Origin: Morella rubra
Lineage: Eukaryota; Streptophyta; Magnoliopsida; Fagales; Myricaceae
Reading direction: 5' to 3'
Assembly: GCA_003952965.2 (NCBI GenBank)
Contig: CM025852.1
Location: 9,399,888-9,463,887 of the forward strand
Length of the DNA: 64,000 bases
The notes below the pieces were generated by a model. That model had not been told where the DNA came from. It did not search any database and saw nothing but the letters and a program-made list of their open reading frames with translations. How positions within the stretch are numbered: position 1 is the first letter of the stretch; every line of letters begins with the position of its first letter. Made by a program: the position numbers and the translations under genes. Positions 1-11,235 of the stretch are shown in pieces.

Positions 1-490
1 AATTTTTTGATATTATGCCTTCGAAATATCAAAATTCATCAGTATGCACCTTCTGAAATAAGATGGCTTAATGTGACGATCTTGGTAGTTTCACGTTTAG
101 ACACCCAAAATGACATTTGCCGCTTAGTTTAATTGGAGGTTTAATCAAAATAGTTGATTTGACATGATATGTTGCCAATTGATCATCCTTCTTCAACCCT
201 TGTGTACCTTGAAACTAACTGCACCCCATTAATATATTAACCTTTGCATAATCCAAAAGATAATGTAACAAACTGTTTTATAATTATAGGACAGCCAAAA
301 GGCATTGCTTAAACATAAAGTCAACTGTAGGACAGCCAAATATCATAACTTCCAGACATCGCCTCTTAAAGCGAAAATAATAAAGAAAGTATTTTCACTG
401 GATTATCTGTAATAATATCATAGCTAAATTAACTGTATCCCACGCAAGGGTACCCCAAGATAAGAAAGTTTTAATAGTGGAAGAGTTGCG
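1..490 (+). repeat. Upstream part of duplicated unit 1
   Basis: This is non-coding DNA leading into peptide gene copy 1. It matches 8761-8850 plus 10195-10748 ahead of copy 3, and in part 6240-6537 ahead of copy 2. Shared stretches include a phrase ending gatggcttaatgtgacg, another around agccaaaaggcattg, and a final gttttaatagtgg just before the start codon. It therefore carries the duplicated promoter region of the peptide family. The true left end of the unit lies outside the window. Confidence 0.7.
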
Positions 491-949
491 ATGGCTAGGG
501 AATGTGCTTACAAAATTATGGTGGTGATGATTTTACTTGGTTATGCTCATTCTTATTAAAGCGCAAGCTCATGACCCAATTGCCCCAACAAAGGTACAAC
601 CGACCAAGTCAAAACGAAAGGATGAGACTACTTGGTCTTCATTACCTATCCCGCATTGTCATCATTCCTATGAATTTGATAATATTCAAAGCCCCATTTC
701 AAGTTGTCTTGAAGGAAAAATTGGAAGTTGTCGACAAATATGGCTACTTTACAAGTTTAGATATTGTTTCTATATCCTAGTGCATCCTGATTCACCAGGA
801 CAACCTCAACAACCCAATAGTCCTAGACGTTGAATGGTGCTTCGAAGATTGCAAAGATAATGGGAAGGCCATTTTCCTTTTGCTTGTAAGATTGTTATGA
901 AAAGCATGTCAAACAACACTCAAATGTCGTTTACATGTGGAATCCATGA
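491..949 (+). pseudogene. Small secreted cysteine-rich peptide, copy 1 (decayed)
   Basis: The start at 491 gives MARECAYKIM, the same opening as copies 3 and 5, followed by a hydrophobic signal-peptide-like stretch. One extra base near 530 relative to copy 3 brings a stop after 22 residues; the family frame then resumes from about 537 (MLILIKAQAHDP...SPISSCLEGKIGSC). Near 780 about 13 bases are missing compared with copy 2, and the frame is lost again. The family tail (DCYEKH...VVYMWNP, stop at 947-949) is still legible. I do not recognise the family by name. It has a signal peptide, a short linker rich in K, T and P, and a cysteine-rich end. This copy is almost certainly not translated as a full protein. 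Confidence 0.7.
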
Positions 950-2230
950 TCTCCAATATTGATTTGGTAAGAGTTTCTAATTACTGTATCTCTTTAATCT
1001 TATATAGATATAGAATGCCACAACAAAAATACAAATCATTGTACAACACTGTAAGGATGATCAAAATTACCATAAGAACTGGAATTCCAGCTCTTGTAGG
1101 CTCACTCTGCCTAGAATCAGAGTCGGTACTGATACCCAATTCTAAGGAATCGAACTAGGAATCGGAATTCTAACTGGGACATTAAGAAATTCTAGTTCCG
1201 CTTGTTTTTTATTTCTTTTCAAAATTTAAATATCAAATGATTTTGTTTTTGTTAGTTCTTAATATTTAAGTTTTGGCCTCATATTCCTTATCAATTGAGA
1301 CTGGTAATCATCAGAGTTCTGATGGTTGAGGTGCTAGAGTTCTAGTAGTCATTGAAGCAAATTTCCTAGGAGAAAATCTGCTAAAGAGAAGATTCGGAGT
1401 TCCGAGTCAACCGCTTGGTACGGGTTTCAAATAGGTTATTTGAATTTCTTAGATTGGGTCTTGTAAGTTAGCAAAGGTTTGCTATATTTAAGGTCACCGA
1501 TTATAAATGTTGTTCTCCTAGTTGATTGGTTAAGTGGCGTGGCACCTATAGCAAATTACCGCATTTGGGTGTGTAAGGGTTTGCTTTAATCTTTTAATTA
1601 CCTATTCACGCCCTCTAGATATAATTAGGGTCTAAAGCATGTCCCACAATTTTGATAATTAAATTTAAATAAAGAAAATGAAAACCCTAGACCAAACGAC
1701 ACTGTTTGTTCCAAGGCTCATTAACCCCAACTTCCAATAATCTCCCCCATACGGCTCACCCTCTTTGGTCTCGTGTCTCTCTCTCTCTCATTAATTGGTT
1801 CCACTTTGTCCATGACCTCTCTGGCTCTTAGCCTCCTCTCCTTTCTTTGCTTGCCTTGGCACCGTAGACATTGGCTGAGCCCAAGACGCAGGGTCATCTC
1901 TTAGACTATTCGTCGTCGGACCTCAACCACAAATCGTGATTCCCATCTCCCATTCTTATCCTATTTCTTTTGATTATTTGTCGTTTTATTTTATTTATTT
2001 CTTTGTTTCACAATTTTACTAACATTTTTTAATTTCCTGTTCTGTTAGGGTTTTGATTAGGGCCTAAAATTTGGGAATTTTACTAATATCTTCTAATCAA
2101 CAGTCAATCTAATACTTTTGTGATTGATTTGTGTTGCAAATCTGCAATTTTTGCGACTGATTTGGTCCTTTAGATTTTGGATTTGATTGTTTTCCACCTA
2201 GATTGTTCATTACAGAAATTCTGGTAACCA
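950..2230 (+). repeat. Downstream part of duplicated unit 1
   Basis: No gene is supported here. The stretch is shared with 7028-8710 behind copy 2 and, up to about 1550, with 11236-11780 behind copy 3. It contains a pyrimidine-rich, 5'UTR-like segment (about 1760-1860) followed by a degraded version of the short reading frame seen at 8353 in unit 2. The part from about 2040 to 2215 (gttagggttttgattagggc and on) is shared with 8510-8690. Confidence 0.6.
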
Positions 2231-3329
2231 ATTCCAAAGCATACGTACACACACACAAGAACAACATGTATCGATCTCCAATAATTGCTCATGAATTTTT
2301 TGTTATTTATATCACAAAGAATGTTTTTTTTTTTGGCGTTAAAATTAGTGTATGTAGTTAGCACATAAGACTCAAAATTAATGGATTAGTTTTCTAATCT
2401 ACGAGCATTTGAGCAGCTTATGTCGGGACAAGATATAATTCCGAGGTTACTCTTTTGTTAAACCTCTAATTTTTTTTTTTAATCCAATTAATACATGATC
2501 AGAACCACATAACTTCAATACTATGAACCTTGTTTCTGAGAAATGCAGTTTTTGAGCAACTTGCATCATTCCAGGATCTTTTTTTATTTTTTTGTTTTTA
2601 CATTAATGTTAGTTTCTGATCCCTCAACCTCTTTTAATTAATTAGCTTTTGAGCTGCATTTTACACATTTTGATGCTATTCTTGTAGATCCAACCGGCTG
2701 CGCGGGAGATTTCTCAGGCAAGTTGCACGCAAGCAAGAGCAGTTTTTAGTTTATTTGTTTCAAAATACTCTTGTACTTTAATTTGTGTTTTACGTAATAA
2801 GTTATATTTGCGTCAGGGACAGCGTGCCACCTGATTTAATATATAGCTATATATATATATATATTAGATCCCACAGTACTGGGAGTAGAATTCTATATGA
2901 TAATTATAATGCAGAATTAGATCGAATTAATGGGATACTAGATTATGCATCACATACATCATAGCTATAAATCGTATTCAACTGGGCAAGCAAAATTTCA
3001 GCTAAGCTAGCTCTCTAGTTAATTGTCCTATGTACAACACCAAAAAATCCTAATACATATTTATACTGTAGTATTTATATTATATATATGTGTTAAAATA
3101 TTTATTGTATCACCTATTTATGCTTTCCGCATCTATCTGAAATGGATTTATTTTCATATACGCGCATGTTTATGTTTTTCTAATATTTGCCACTAAATTT
3201 GATTGGTCACCATAGCTGAATTGTTTTTCTTGTACGTAGTTGCAATGTGAGATCTATATAGGAGTTTTTCTACTTTGAATACAAACCCACATGAGATCTT
3301 TAATAATACACTTTTTTTGTTTGCCTTAA
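2231..3329. other. AT-rich intergenic DNA, no gene seen
   Basis: I see no supported gene. There is a short AT microsatellite near 2845-2866 and further AT runs near 3075-3095. Confidence 0.5.
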
Positions 3330-3660
3330 TCAGTCCACTAGTCCTTGAAGTATAATCGAATTTCAAACTGGTCTCTAAGGTTTATTTCATCCTATACTAG
3401 TCCCTGGGAAATCTTTCGTGTCCTGGTCATTCCGTCAACTTTGTTGGCCCTTTAATTGACATAATAAATCTCATGTGGCTAATGGGAACATGTCACCATC
3501 GATTGGAAGTCACTCGAGGGAGTGTTATCTTTACAAACAACATGTTTTTTTTCCTTCTTCTTCTTCTTTTCTGGTAGTACAAAAGACTTGTTTAGAATGA
3601 CATTTTAGGTCCAACATGACATTTTGTGAAAGGACTAAAGTGCCCAGCACCTGTGAACAA
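3330..3660 (+). mobile_element. One arm of a MITE family also present at 45951-46412
   Basis: The text around 3335-3450 (cagtccactagtccttg, caaactggtctc, tatactagtccctggg) closely follows 45957-46080. The later part (caaaagacttg, gacattttaggtcca) follows 46180-46230 and also 11800-11860. The second inverted arm seen at 46330-46412 is missing here, so this is a truncated copy. Confidence 0.5.
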
Positions 3661-3689
3661 ACAATATTTAGACCCGTAATAGTACCCAA

Positions 3690-4453
3690 TGAACCTAGAG
3701 GCCGGGGGCGAATAGGTTTTCTAAAAATCTACTTTCAAATAGGTTCACGTACTAGTTCGATTACATTCGAATAGGTTCACATGCTAGTTCTTTACCGTTT
3801 GAATATTTACTACCCCTTCCTTCTGAACGCATGCGAACGGTATCAAACTGAGGAAGCTTTACCATTTGAATCCGTTCAAAGATGTTCAACCCTCTATGAT
3901 GCAAAACGTAGCGACACCTAAGAATTGTATGAGCAATTTTGCATACGAGAGTTAGAAAGGTGTAGAACGGCATTGAACAAACTTGAAAATAAGTGTTGGA
4001 ACAGCGTAGAACGGTATCTAACTCTGTGCCAAGGACCGTTGGATAACATTCGAATATAATCGAACAATTCTGAAAGTTCTTGATTTCCATTTGGACGGTA
4101 TGGCACATCAGAAAACGACACTATCCGACAGAATTTCGAACAGTTATGAAGTGCGATGACATTCGAATGGAGGTATTTGGAATGAAATCCATTTTAGGTG
4201 ACACACTTATACACATTTAGTGATAGACATGTGCATCCTAAAAAAATGCCAATTCTTGTGTGACGGAAATAAAAACTGTCTCGAAAAGATATTCTTTGGG
4301 ACGGATTTATTGTTCAGTCCAAAAAATCCTTTCTTGGCAAGGTTATTGGGACAAACCTCAGGATGGACCAAATTCATCCTGTAAGAGTTTTTGGGAAGGA
4401 ATTCATTTTTTTTGGGACAGATAAAAAATTATTATTTCTTTGTAGTGTGAGCA
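3690..4453. mobile_element. CACTA-like element remnant
   Basis: The segment is rich in short motifs of the type cattcgaa and ccgttcgaa, as in the subterminal repeats of CACTA elements. It ends in tttctttgtagtg, whose reverse complement begins CACTACAAAGAAA, the expected CACTA terminus. The same motif set occurs at 24950-25760 and 27010-28448. I did not find a matching left terminus. Confidence 0.4.
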
Positions 4454-5380
4454 GGAGCTATTACGTTAACGATTTGATACGGTAATTGCCACCTCTAGTT
4501 GCCCTCTCTTACCATTTTTGCTTAGAAAAAAAAAATGCTACAGCTCTAGATTCGATCGGATCGAGGTTTTTCAGTTCTAGAAGTTGTGAATTCGTGCAAT
4601 ATATAGCAACGAAAATTTTTTGAGTTTGGATGATCTACACTGGATGCTATCTGCCTATCTCAATAGCAGCACACCAAGCAACGTGTCTGCTTCTCCTGAC
4701 ATATTCTTAATTCTGAGGATATAATAAGCCCAGTATTTTTGTACACCCAGCTGCAGAATTTTAAACTTCAAACAAATTCATTATAATTATTCCGTTGATT
4801 AAACACTAAAACTCCCACTACGTACAAGAAAGAGGAAACTACATTTTGCCCCGATGAAGACATAAAAACATGGCCTTTACATATTCCAACCAAAAAACAA
4901 AGCAAACCACTGACATTAAGAAATAGAAGGCTGAACCTAATGGTTGTCTTGCTAACAGAGCCAGTGAGGGCAAAAAGAAAAAACACAAACCTGCGGCGTT
5001 AAATCAGACACTCAATTAGCATAGTAAAAATACTATTACAGAGGCCTCATTGAACTTGTGGTTACGACACAAATATTGATTATAAATAAATACAAATATC
5101 ATGAACCTGTTGCTGAAATGCAGTGACAACAATTTCTTCTACAAGAAGAGTCTCGCTTCAATTTCTTCTAGTTGGGTGATTTCACGAATGCTAACAACTC
5201 CAAAATTTCAGTCCGTAGATATTATATTGGGCAAAGACGAGTGGGGTGTGAGCTGCTGCTTCAATTATGAAGAAAGACGGACAAGGAGAACGAGAGAGAG
5301 AACAGAAAAAGAGGGGGAAGAGATCACGAGCTGTGTACATGTGTGATTCCTTTATTTTTTTAATTAACTTTTGCCTGTGG
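4454..5380. other. Intergenic DNA, no gene seen
   Basis: Only short chance reading frames are present. I see no recognisable protein, RNA gene or bounded repeat. Confidence 0.45.
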
Positions 5381-5857
5381 CACTACAAAAAAAAAAAGAG
5401 AGAACTTTTGCATTGTCTCAAGAAATCAGCACATCTTTAAACAATGCAACTTATGGCAACCAATAATGAGAACTTTTATGTGTGGGTCCCAACTTATATA
5501 CCGTTCTTTTTTTTTCTTCTTCTTCTTTTTAAAAATGCAATGGCAGCTACATTCTTTTACTGTCTCTTCCGTTGTGTTAATTCTATGACTTTTACCAACC
5601 ATATCTTTGACTGGTTGCAAAGGAGTCATCATTTGTGACCATTAAATGTTGGTTTCCATTGTTTAACTTTTAACGACCAATCATCTTGTTGATAATGTGT
5701 ATATTGAAACCAAAAATAACTACCAACTTGAATACATACCAAAAAGTATTATTAGCAACGAACCTTGATATTCTTTTGCTAAAAGTTAACTATTGGCAAC
5801 AACATTTAACTGGTGGCGAAAACTTTGGGTTGCTATAGCCCCCTTTTTCTTGTAGTG
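5381..5857. mobile_element. Small non-autonomous CACTA-like element
   Basis: It begins CACTACAAAAAAA and ends in tttttcttgtagtg, so the two ends form a short inverted repeat starting CACTACAA. The inner text carries phrases such as ttgctaaaagtt and ggcaacaac that are frequent in these elements. The 3-bp flanks (tgg and aca) do not match, so the exact borders or the single-element reading may be wrong. Confidence 0.4.
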
Positions 5858-6537
5858 ACAGTAGTTTTAAGAATGTAGATGCTTTTTGGGCTTGACTATT
5901 TTGCAATTGGATGACATTTTTTTTTCTCTAGCTTGAAGAAGGCATAAGTCTAACTTTGGGCATTACTCAAAAAGTCATATATCTTTGCAAGATCAGTTGA
6001 TTTATTGGCTTGGCTTCAAACGTCTCTCACTCAAACGAGGGTAAAATTGTCTTTTCACATAAGGAGAAGGTCACGTGTATGTTACGTGAGATATAATCCG
6101 TTCGACATAATGGCTTCAGTTGGCTGAAGGATGAAATTGCAATGAGAAGTATAGTTTTTTAGGGTGAGTTGCAACGAGTTAAAGTTTGCGGGGTATTTGA
6201 GAGCCAAATGGTAGCGTGAGGGGAGAAATTGTAATTAACCCTATATTAACCTTTCGCAGAATTCAAAAGAGTATTGGTACTGTTTCACAACTCTAGGACA
6301 GCCAAAAGGCATTGTCTTTTTTTTCTTTGTAGATAAAAGGCATTGCTTTAACTTAACGTCACCTAGATGAAAACGAACATCACCTTCCAAATATCATAAT
6401 TTCTAGATATCGCCTATTAAAGCGAAAATAATAAAGAATATCATAAGCTAAATTATCTATATTCCAAGGGTCTCTAGTAGTGGATTTACTGATTTAAATT
6501 CCCAAGATAAGAAAGTTTTAATAGTGGCAGAGTTGCG
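5858..6537 (+). repeat. Upstream part of duplicated unit 2
   Basis: From about 6240 this matches the upstream DNA of copies 1 and 3 (ggacagccaaaaggcattg, atcgcctattaaagcg, gttttaatagtggcag). The segment 6150-6240 reads like the end of a MITE (gggtgagttgcaacgag ... ttgtaattaaccc). Confidence 0.55.
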
Positions 6538-7027
6538 ATGGCTGGGAATATGCTTGCAAAATTATGGTGGTGATGATTGTGCTAGTTATGCTCATTCTTA
6601 TTGAAGCGCAAGCTCATGACCTAGCTGCCCCAACAAAGGTACATCCAACCAGGTCAAAACAAAAGGATGAGACTACTTGGTATTCATTTCCTATCCCGCA
6701 TCGTCGTCATTCCTATGAATTTGATAATATTCAAAGCCCCATTTCAAGTTGTCTTGAAGGAAACTTTGGAATTTGTCGACAAATATGCCTACTTCACAAG
6801 GAGGAATATCCTTACTGTATCCTAGGAAGTTTTGTGGAGTGCATCCTGATTCACAAGGACAACCTCAGCGACCCAATGGTCCTAGACATCAAAAGGTGCT
6901 TCGAAGATTGCAAATTGAGAATGGGAGGGACATATACGACAAAATTTCCCTTTTATTTGTTAGACTGTTACAAAAGCATGTCAAACAAGACTCAGATGTC
7001 GTTTACACATGGAATCCTGATGTCTAA
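6538..7027 (+). pseudogene. Small secreted cysteine-rich peptide, copy 2 (longest legible copy)
   Basis: The ancestral start at 6538 is out of frame because one base is missing soon after it, compared with copy 3. An ATG at 6564 restores the frame and gives MVVMIVLVMLILIEAQA, a fair signal peptide, then HDLAAPTKV and the conserved block FDNIQSPISSC. Cysteines follow as SSC...GIC...QIC...YPYC...VEC...KRCFEDC...LLDC. A late one-base loss near 6970 shifts the frame, so translation overruns the family stop at 7025-7027 and continues to 7184. The CxxxC (CFEDC) and LLDC pair resembles helical-hairpin or thionin-like layouts, but this is only a resemblance. It could still be expressed with an altered tail. 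Confidence 0.6.
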
Positions 7028-8908
7028 TATTGATTTGGTAAGAGTTTCTAATTATTCTATCTATTTAATCTATATAGAATGTGCCAAGAAAAACACAAAT
7101 CAGAGTACAATATTAGCTAGGAGTGATCCCAATTACTACAAGAACCAAAATTATGGCTCTCGTTCCAGTATTCGGCTTCGTTAGGCTCACTTTGCTAGAA
7201 TCAGGCCCAGTACTGGTACCCAATTTTGGGATAAAGCTGAAACCATACTCGAAACCGGAATTTCGATTGGGACTGGCAGAAATTAGGGTTCTGCCTATTT
7301 TATTTTTTTATTTTTAAATATAATTACCAAATGACATTGTCTTTGTTAGTTTTTAATGTTTAAGTGTTGTATTATATTCCGTTTCAATTGAGTCGTGTAA
7401 GAAACGTGGTCTTGGATGAATATGTTGAAGTAAAGCATGTTGTAAAGAACGAGTTGAAGTGCTCACCTAGTTATAGTTTAGGAGAAAACAAAGTATTTGA
7501 AAATGTTCTAGTAATGCTAAGCTAGCCTTGGGTGAGCCTGGAGTTTGATACTAGAACACAGAGTATTGGAGTTTATTTGAGGCTTGAGGGTACGCCAAGC
7601 TTGACTCAATCAAAAAATAACAAAATATAGTTGTCATACCCACCTCTGTTATAAACTCATTTTAGACGGTGAAACTCATTACCTATTCCCTCAAAAACGA
7701 ATGGAATATTCCAGAAAAATTGAGAAAACCTTTAGAGAGAGACCAGAGCTTATATTCCCAATTCTTGAAAAATAAAGAACCAAAAACCTTTCTCCTTTGT
7801 TGATCAAGAAAGACAATCACCACCTTGAAAATCCTACCATTTGTGGGGTTAATCATCATAGTTCCGATGGTTGACGTGCTGGAGTTCCAGTAGTCATTGA
7901 AAATCCTATGATTTGTGCGGTTGGATCATTTGAATTTCTTCGATTGGGTCTTGTAATTAGCGAAGGTTTTGCTATATTCAAGGTCACCAATTGTAAGTGT
8001 TATTCTCTTAATGGATTGGTCAAGTGGTGTACTGGTGCCCGAAGTGGTTGAAGTTTGAATTTTGATTTTTACATTTGGGTATGTAAGGTTTTGTTTTAAT
8101 CTTTAATTATCTATTCACCCCACCCCCCCCCCCCCCAAGTATAGTTAGGGTATAAAGCCATTCCCACAATTTTGATAATTAAGTTTATTACCAAGTTCCA
8201 ATCATGGTCTCCCCCATACAACTCACTCCCTCTGTTTCTCGTCTCTCTTAGCCCTCTTCCCTCTCTCTCTCACCCTAACCCTAATTATTAATAGGATGCA
8301 TTTTGTCCCTTCTCTCTCTCTCTCTCACAGCTTCATCTCCTCTCTTTTGGTCATGGCACCATGGACATTGGCTGAGCTCGAGAAGTACAACCATCTCTTG
8401 GATTCTGCTCGTTGTACCTCAACCTTATCCTATTTATTTCAATTAATTATTTTTTATTATATTTATTTCTTTGATTCACAATTTTACTAACAATTTTCAA
8501 TTTCACATTCTGTTAGGGTTTCAATTAGGGCCTAAAATTTGGGAATTTTACTAAGATTATCTAATCAATGGTGAATCTAATATTTTGTTGATTGATTTGG
8601 GTTGCAAATCTAAAATTTTTGTAACCTATTTCGTCCTTTAGATTTTGGATTTAGTTGTTTTCTGTCTAGATTGTTCATTACCAAAGTTCTAGTAACCAGT
8701 TACAAAATTTACATAAAAGGGAAAAACCGTCCAATCGAACTATGTGGTCAATGTCATTTTGGGTACAAACTAATTTTTTCATATTATGCCCTCAAAATAT
8801 CAAAATTCATCAATCATCAATATGTACCTTCTAAAATAGGATGATAAATTCTAGGGATGAAATGTGCAAGAAATAAGTCCTATGACACGATTTTGACGGT
8901 CGAATAAT
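7028..8908 (+). repeat. Downstream part of unit 2 and start of unit 3
   Basis: This is shared with unit 1 (950-2230). A poly-C run lies at about 8122-8137. A CT-rich stretch at 8230-8340 leads into a short frame at 8353 (MAPWTLAELEKYNHLLDSAR); the related DNA in unit 1 near 1860-1900 is broken. It may be a fossil first exon of an unidentified gene. From about 8761 the text matches the window start (positions 1-60), so this is where unit 3 begins. Confidence 0.5.
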
Positions 8909-10160
8909 TGTTGGCTTTTGTTCACAATCGATATTTTGATGATTTCAATAAATAGATTAAGTTTACAAAATGACATCTTCAAAGACAAAGACATTTTTAT
9001 CAAAGAGCCAAAAACAAGGAGATTGAGGATCAAGAAGATGCAAGGAGCTCAAAAGTGAAGATTCAAGACCATAGGGTATAACCTTGTAACTCTTAGTTTC
9101 ACTTTTGACAAGGATTTGAATCACACACTTGCATATTTTCAAATCGTGCATAATTTTTATCACATGTTTGACAACCAAAATGCACTTTAAATGTTTTCAA
9201 ATCATCCCTATATAAACTCCAAGCCTTGGCTATACTTTTGGAAAGTTGGTTTTTGAAGTGGGATTTCAAAATCGTCAAAAAAGGGCTTTTTAATTGTAGT
9301 AGTCTATGAAAATGATTTGTAACGGTCGCATCTGCTTCATGTAGCTGTCGACCGCTACATGAAGCAAACGATGAGACAAAATTTGACAGCATTCAAATTT
9401 TATGATCGTTGAGCAACGGCTAGTTGAAGCGGTCGACCGGTACAACGGTAAAATTGTCAGATCGACCCCCAACGGCTAGAAACGGCTAGTTTTTATTTGT
9501 GGCCTATATAAAGACCTTCCTAATGTCTCAAAACAAGAGAGAACGACCACATATCATTTTACATAGCTTGAGAAATATCTTAAACCTTCTTATTCCATAT
9601 TTCTCATATCATTCACACAAATTACTTTCATATCCTTGTCATTGTGTGAATCAAAGAGATAGAGCTTTCCATTTTCATATCCACTCTTTGAGAGAGTTTA
9701 TTCTTGTATCTTTATATCCAAAAGAGGTGATTCCTTTAGTGAGGTTGTTCACTAAAGAAGAAGCTTAGAGAGGGTATATCTCAAGCTTGGTTGGGTTGTG
9801 AGTGGTGAGCTCAAAAATCACTTGGGTTGTGAGTGTTGAGCCCGGGAAAGCACTTATAAGGTTCTCTAGCACCCAAAGCTAGAGTGTACACTATTTGGAA
9901 GATAGTGGGAAAACCTCAAGACTCGGTAAAGAGCTTGAGGGGTGGATGTAGGGTTTGCCGAACCACCTAAAATCTCATGTTTGCTTCTCTAATTACTCTT
10001 TACATTTAGCACTTATTTACTTATCGCATCAATACTTGTTTAAATATTTGTGCTAAACTAGTCTTTACTTTGCAAATACAACTTTGGGGGTTAAAAGCGA
10101 AAAAGTTTGGAAAACTCAATTCACCCCCTCTCTTGGGTTGCCTTAATCCTTAGACTTACA
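8909..10160 (+). mobile_element. Solo LTR A (Copia-type, 1252 bp)
   Basis: It starts TGTTGGCTTTTG and ends in gacttaca. It is flanked by a perfect 5-bp duplication, ATAAT (8904-8908 and 10161-10165). Near its right end is the phrase ttcaccccctctcttggg, common in large plant Copia LTRs. It has a TATA-like cctatataaag near 9504. No internal coding region remains, as expected after LTR-LTR recombination. It splits duplicated unit 3. It is related along its length to solo LTR B at 14601-15882. Confidence 0.85.
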
Positions 10161-10748
10161 ATAATGTCAAAATCTTAACATCATTGTAGTTTTGAAATAA
10201 GATGGCTTAATGTGACGATCTTGGTAGTTTCAAGTTTGGACATCAAAAATGACATTTGCCGCTTAGTTTAATTGGAGGTGCAAAGATGTGTAATTTTTCG
10301 CCTTACATATGATTTGTATATCATAGATTTTAAACCAACCACTATTTTTTCTATACCATCAAAATAGTTGATTTGACATGATATGTTGCCAATTGATCAT
10401 CCCTCTTCAACCCTTGCGTACCTTGAAATGAACTGCACCCCCATTAATATATTAGCCTTTGACAAAATGCAAAAGGTAATGTAAAAATTGTTTTTCAACT
10501 GTACGACAGCCAAAAGGCATTGCTTTAACATAAAGCCAACTGTAGGAAAGCCAAATATCATAACTTCTAGAGATCGCCTCTTAAAGCAAAAATTATAAAG
10601 AAAGTTCTAACACTGGATTATCTGTAATAATTTCATATATAGCTAAAGTAAATGTATTCCAAGGGTCTCTAGTTGTGGATTTTACTATTGATTACTTTTC
10701 TAAATTAAACACCCAAGATAAGAATGTTTTAACAGTGGCAAAGTTGCG
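10161..10748 (+). repeat. Upstream part of duplicated unit 3
   Basis: From about 10195 it matches window positions 50-490 almost phrase for phrase (gatggcttaatgtgacg, atatgttgccaattgatc, agccaaaaggcattgc). This is the promoter-side DNA of peptide copy 3, displaced to the right by solo LTR A. Confidence 0.7.
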
Positions 10749-11235
10749 ATGGCTTGGGAATGTGCTTGCAAAATTATGGAGGTGATGATTGTGCTGGTTA
10801 TGCTCATTCTTATTGACGTGCAAACTCATGACCCAACTGCCCCAACAAAGGTACAACGTCCGACCACATCAAAACGAAAAGACGAGACTACTTGGTCTTC
10901 ATTTCCTATCCCACATCATTGTCATTCCGATAAATTTTATAATTTCCAAAGCCCCATTTCTAGCTGTCTTGAAGTAAAAATTGGACAATGTTGACAAAGA
11001 TGGCTACTTCACAAGGAGGAATATCCGCGTTGTATCGTAAGAAGTTTTGTGGAGTGCATCACTATTCATGAGGACAACTTCAGCGACCCAAAGTTCCTAG
11101 ACGTTGAATGGTGCTTCCAAGATTGCCTATTGAGAAAGGGAGTGCAATATACCCGTATTTTTAATTTGTTTGTTAGACTGTTATGGAAAGCATGCCAAAC
11201 AACACTCAGATGTCGTTTACACGTTGAATCCATGA
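10749..11235 (+). pseudogene. Small secreted cysteine-rich peptide, copy 3 (in-frame stop)
   Basis: It opens cleanly at 10749 with MAWECACKIMEV, then a hydrophobic signal-peptide-like run, then HDPTAPTKV and FQSPISSCLEVKIGQC. Translation then stops at a TGA where copy 2 has CGA (arginine), a typical C-to-T decay. Past the stop the same frame reads LLHKEEYPRC and later VEWCFQDC. A second break near 11160 displaces the tail, which is legible in another frame as DCYGKH...VVYTLNP (stop at 11233-11235). Either an 80-residue truncated peptide is made or nothing; a pseudogene is most likely. Confidence 0.65.

Noticed and set aside
8272-8288. Short telomere-like text (accctaaccctaa)
   Set aside because: There are only about two units, and it lies in a CT-rich leader-like stretch; this is too short for an interstitial telomere array.
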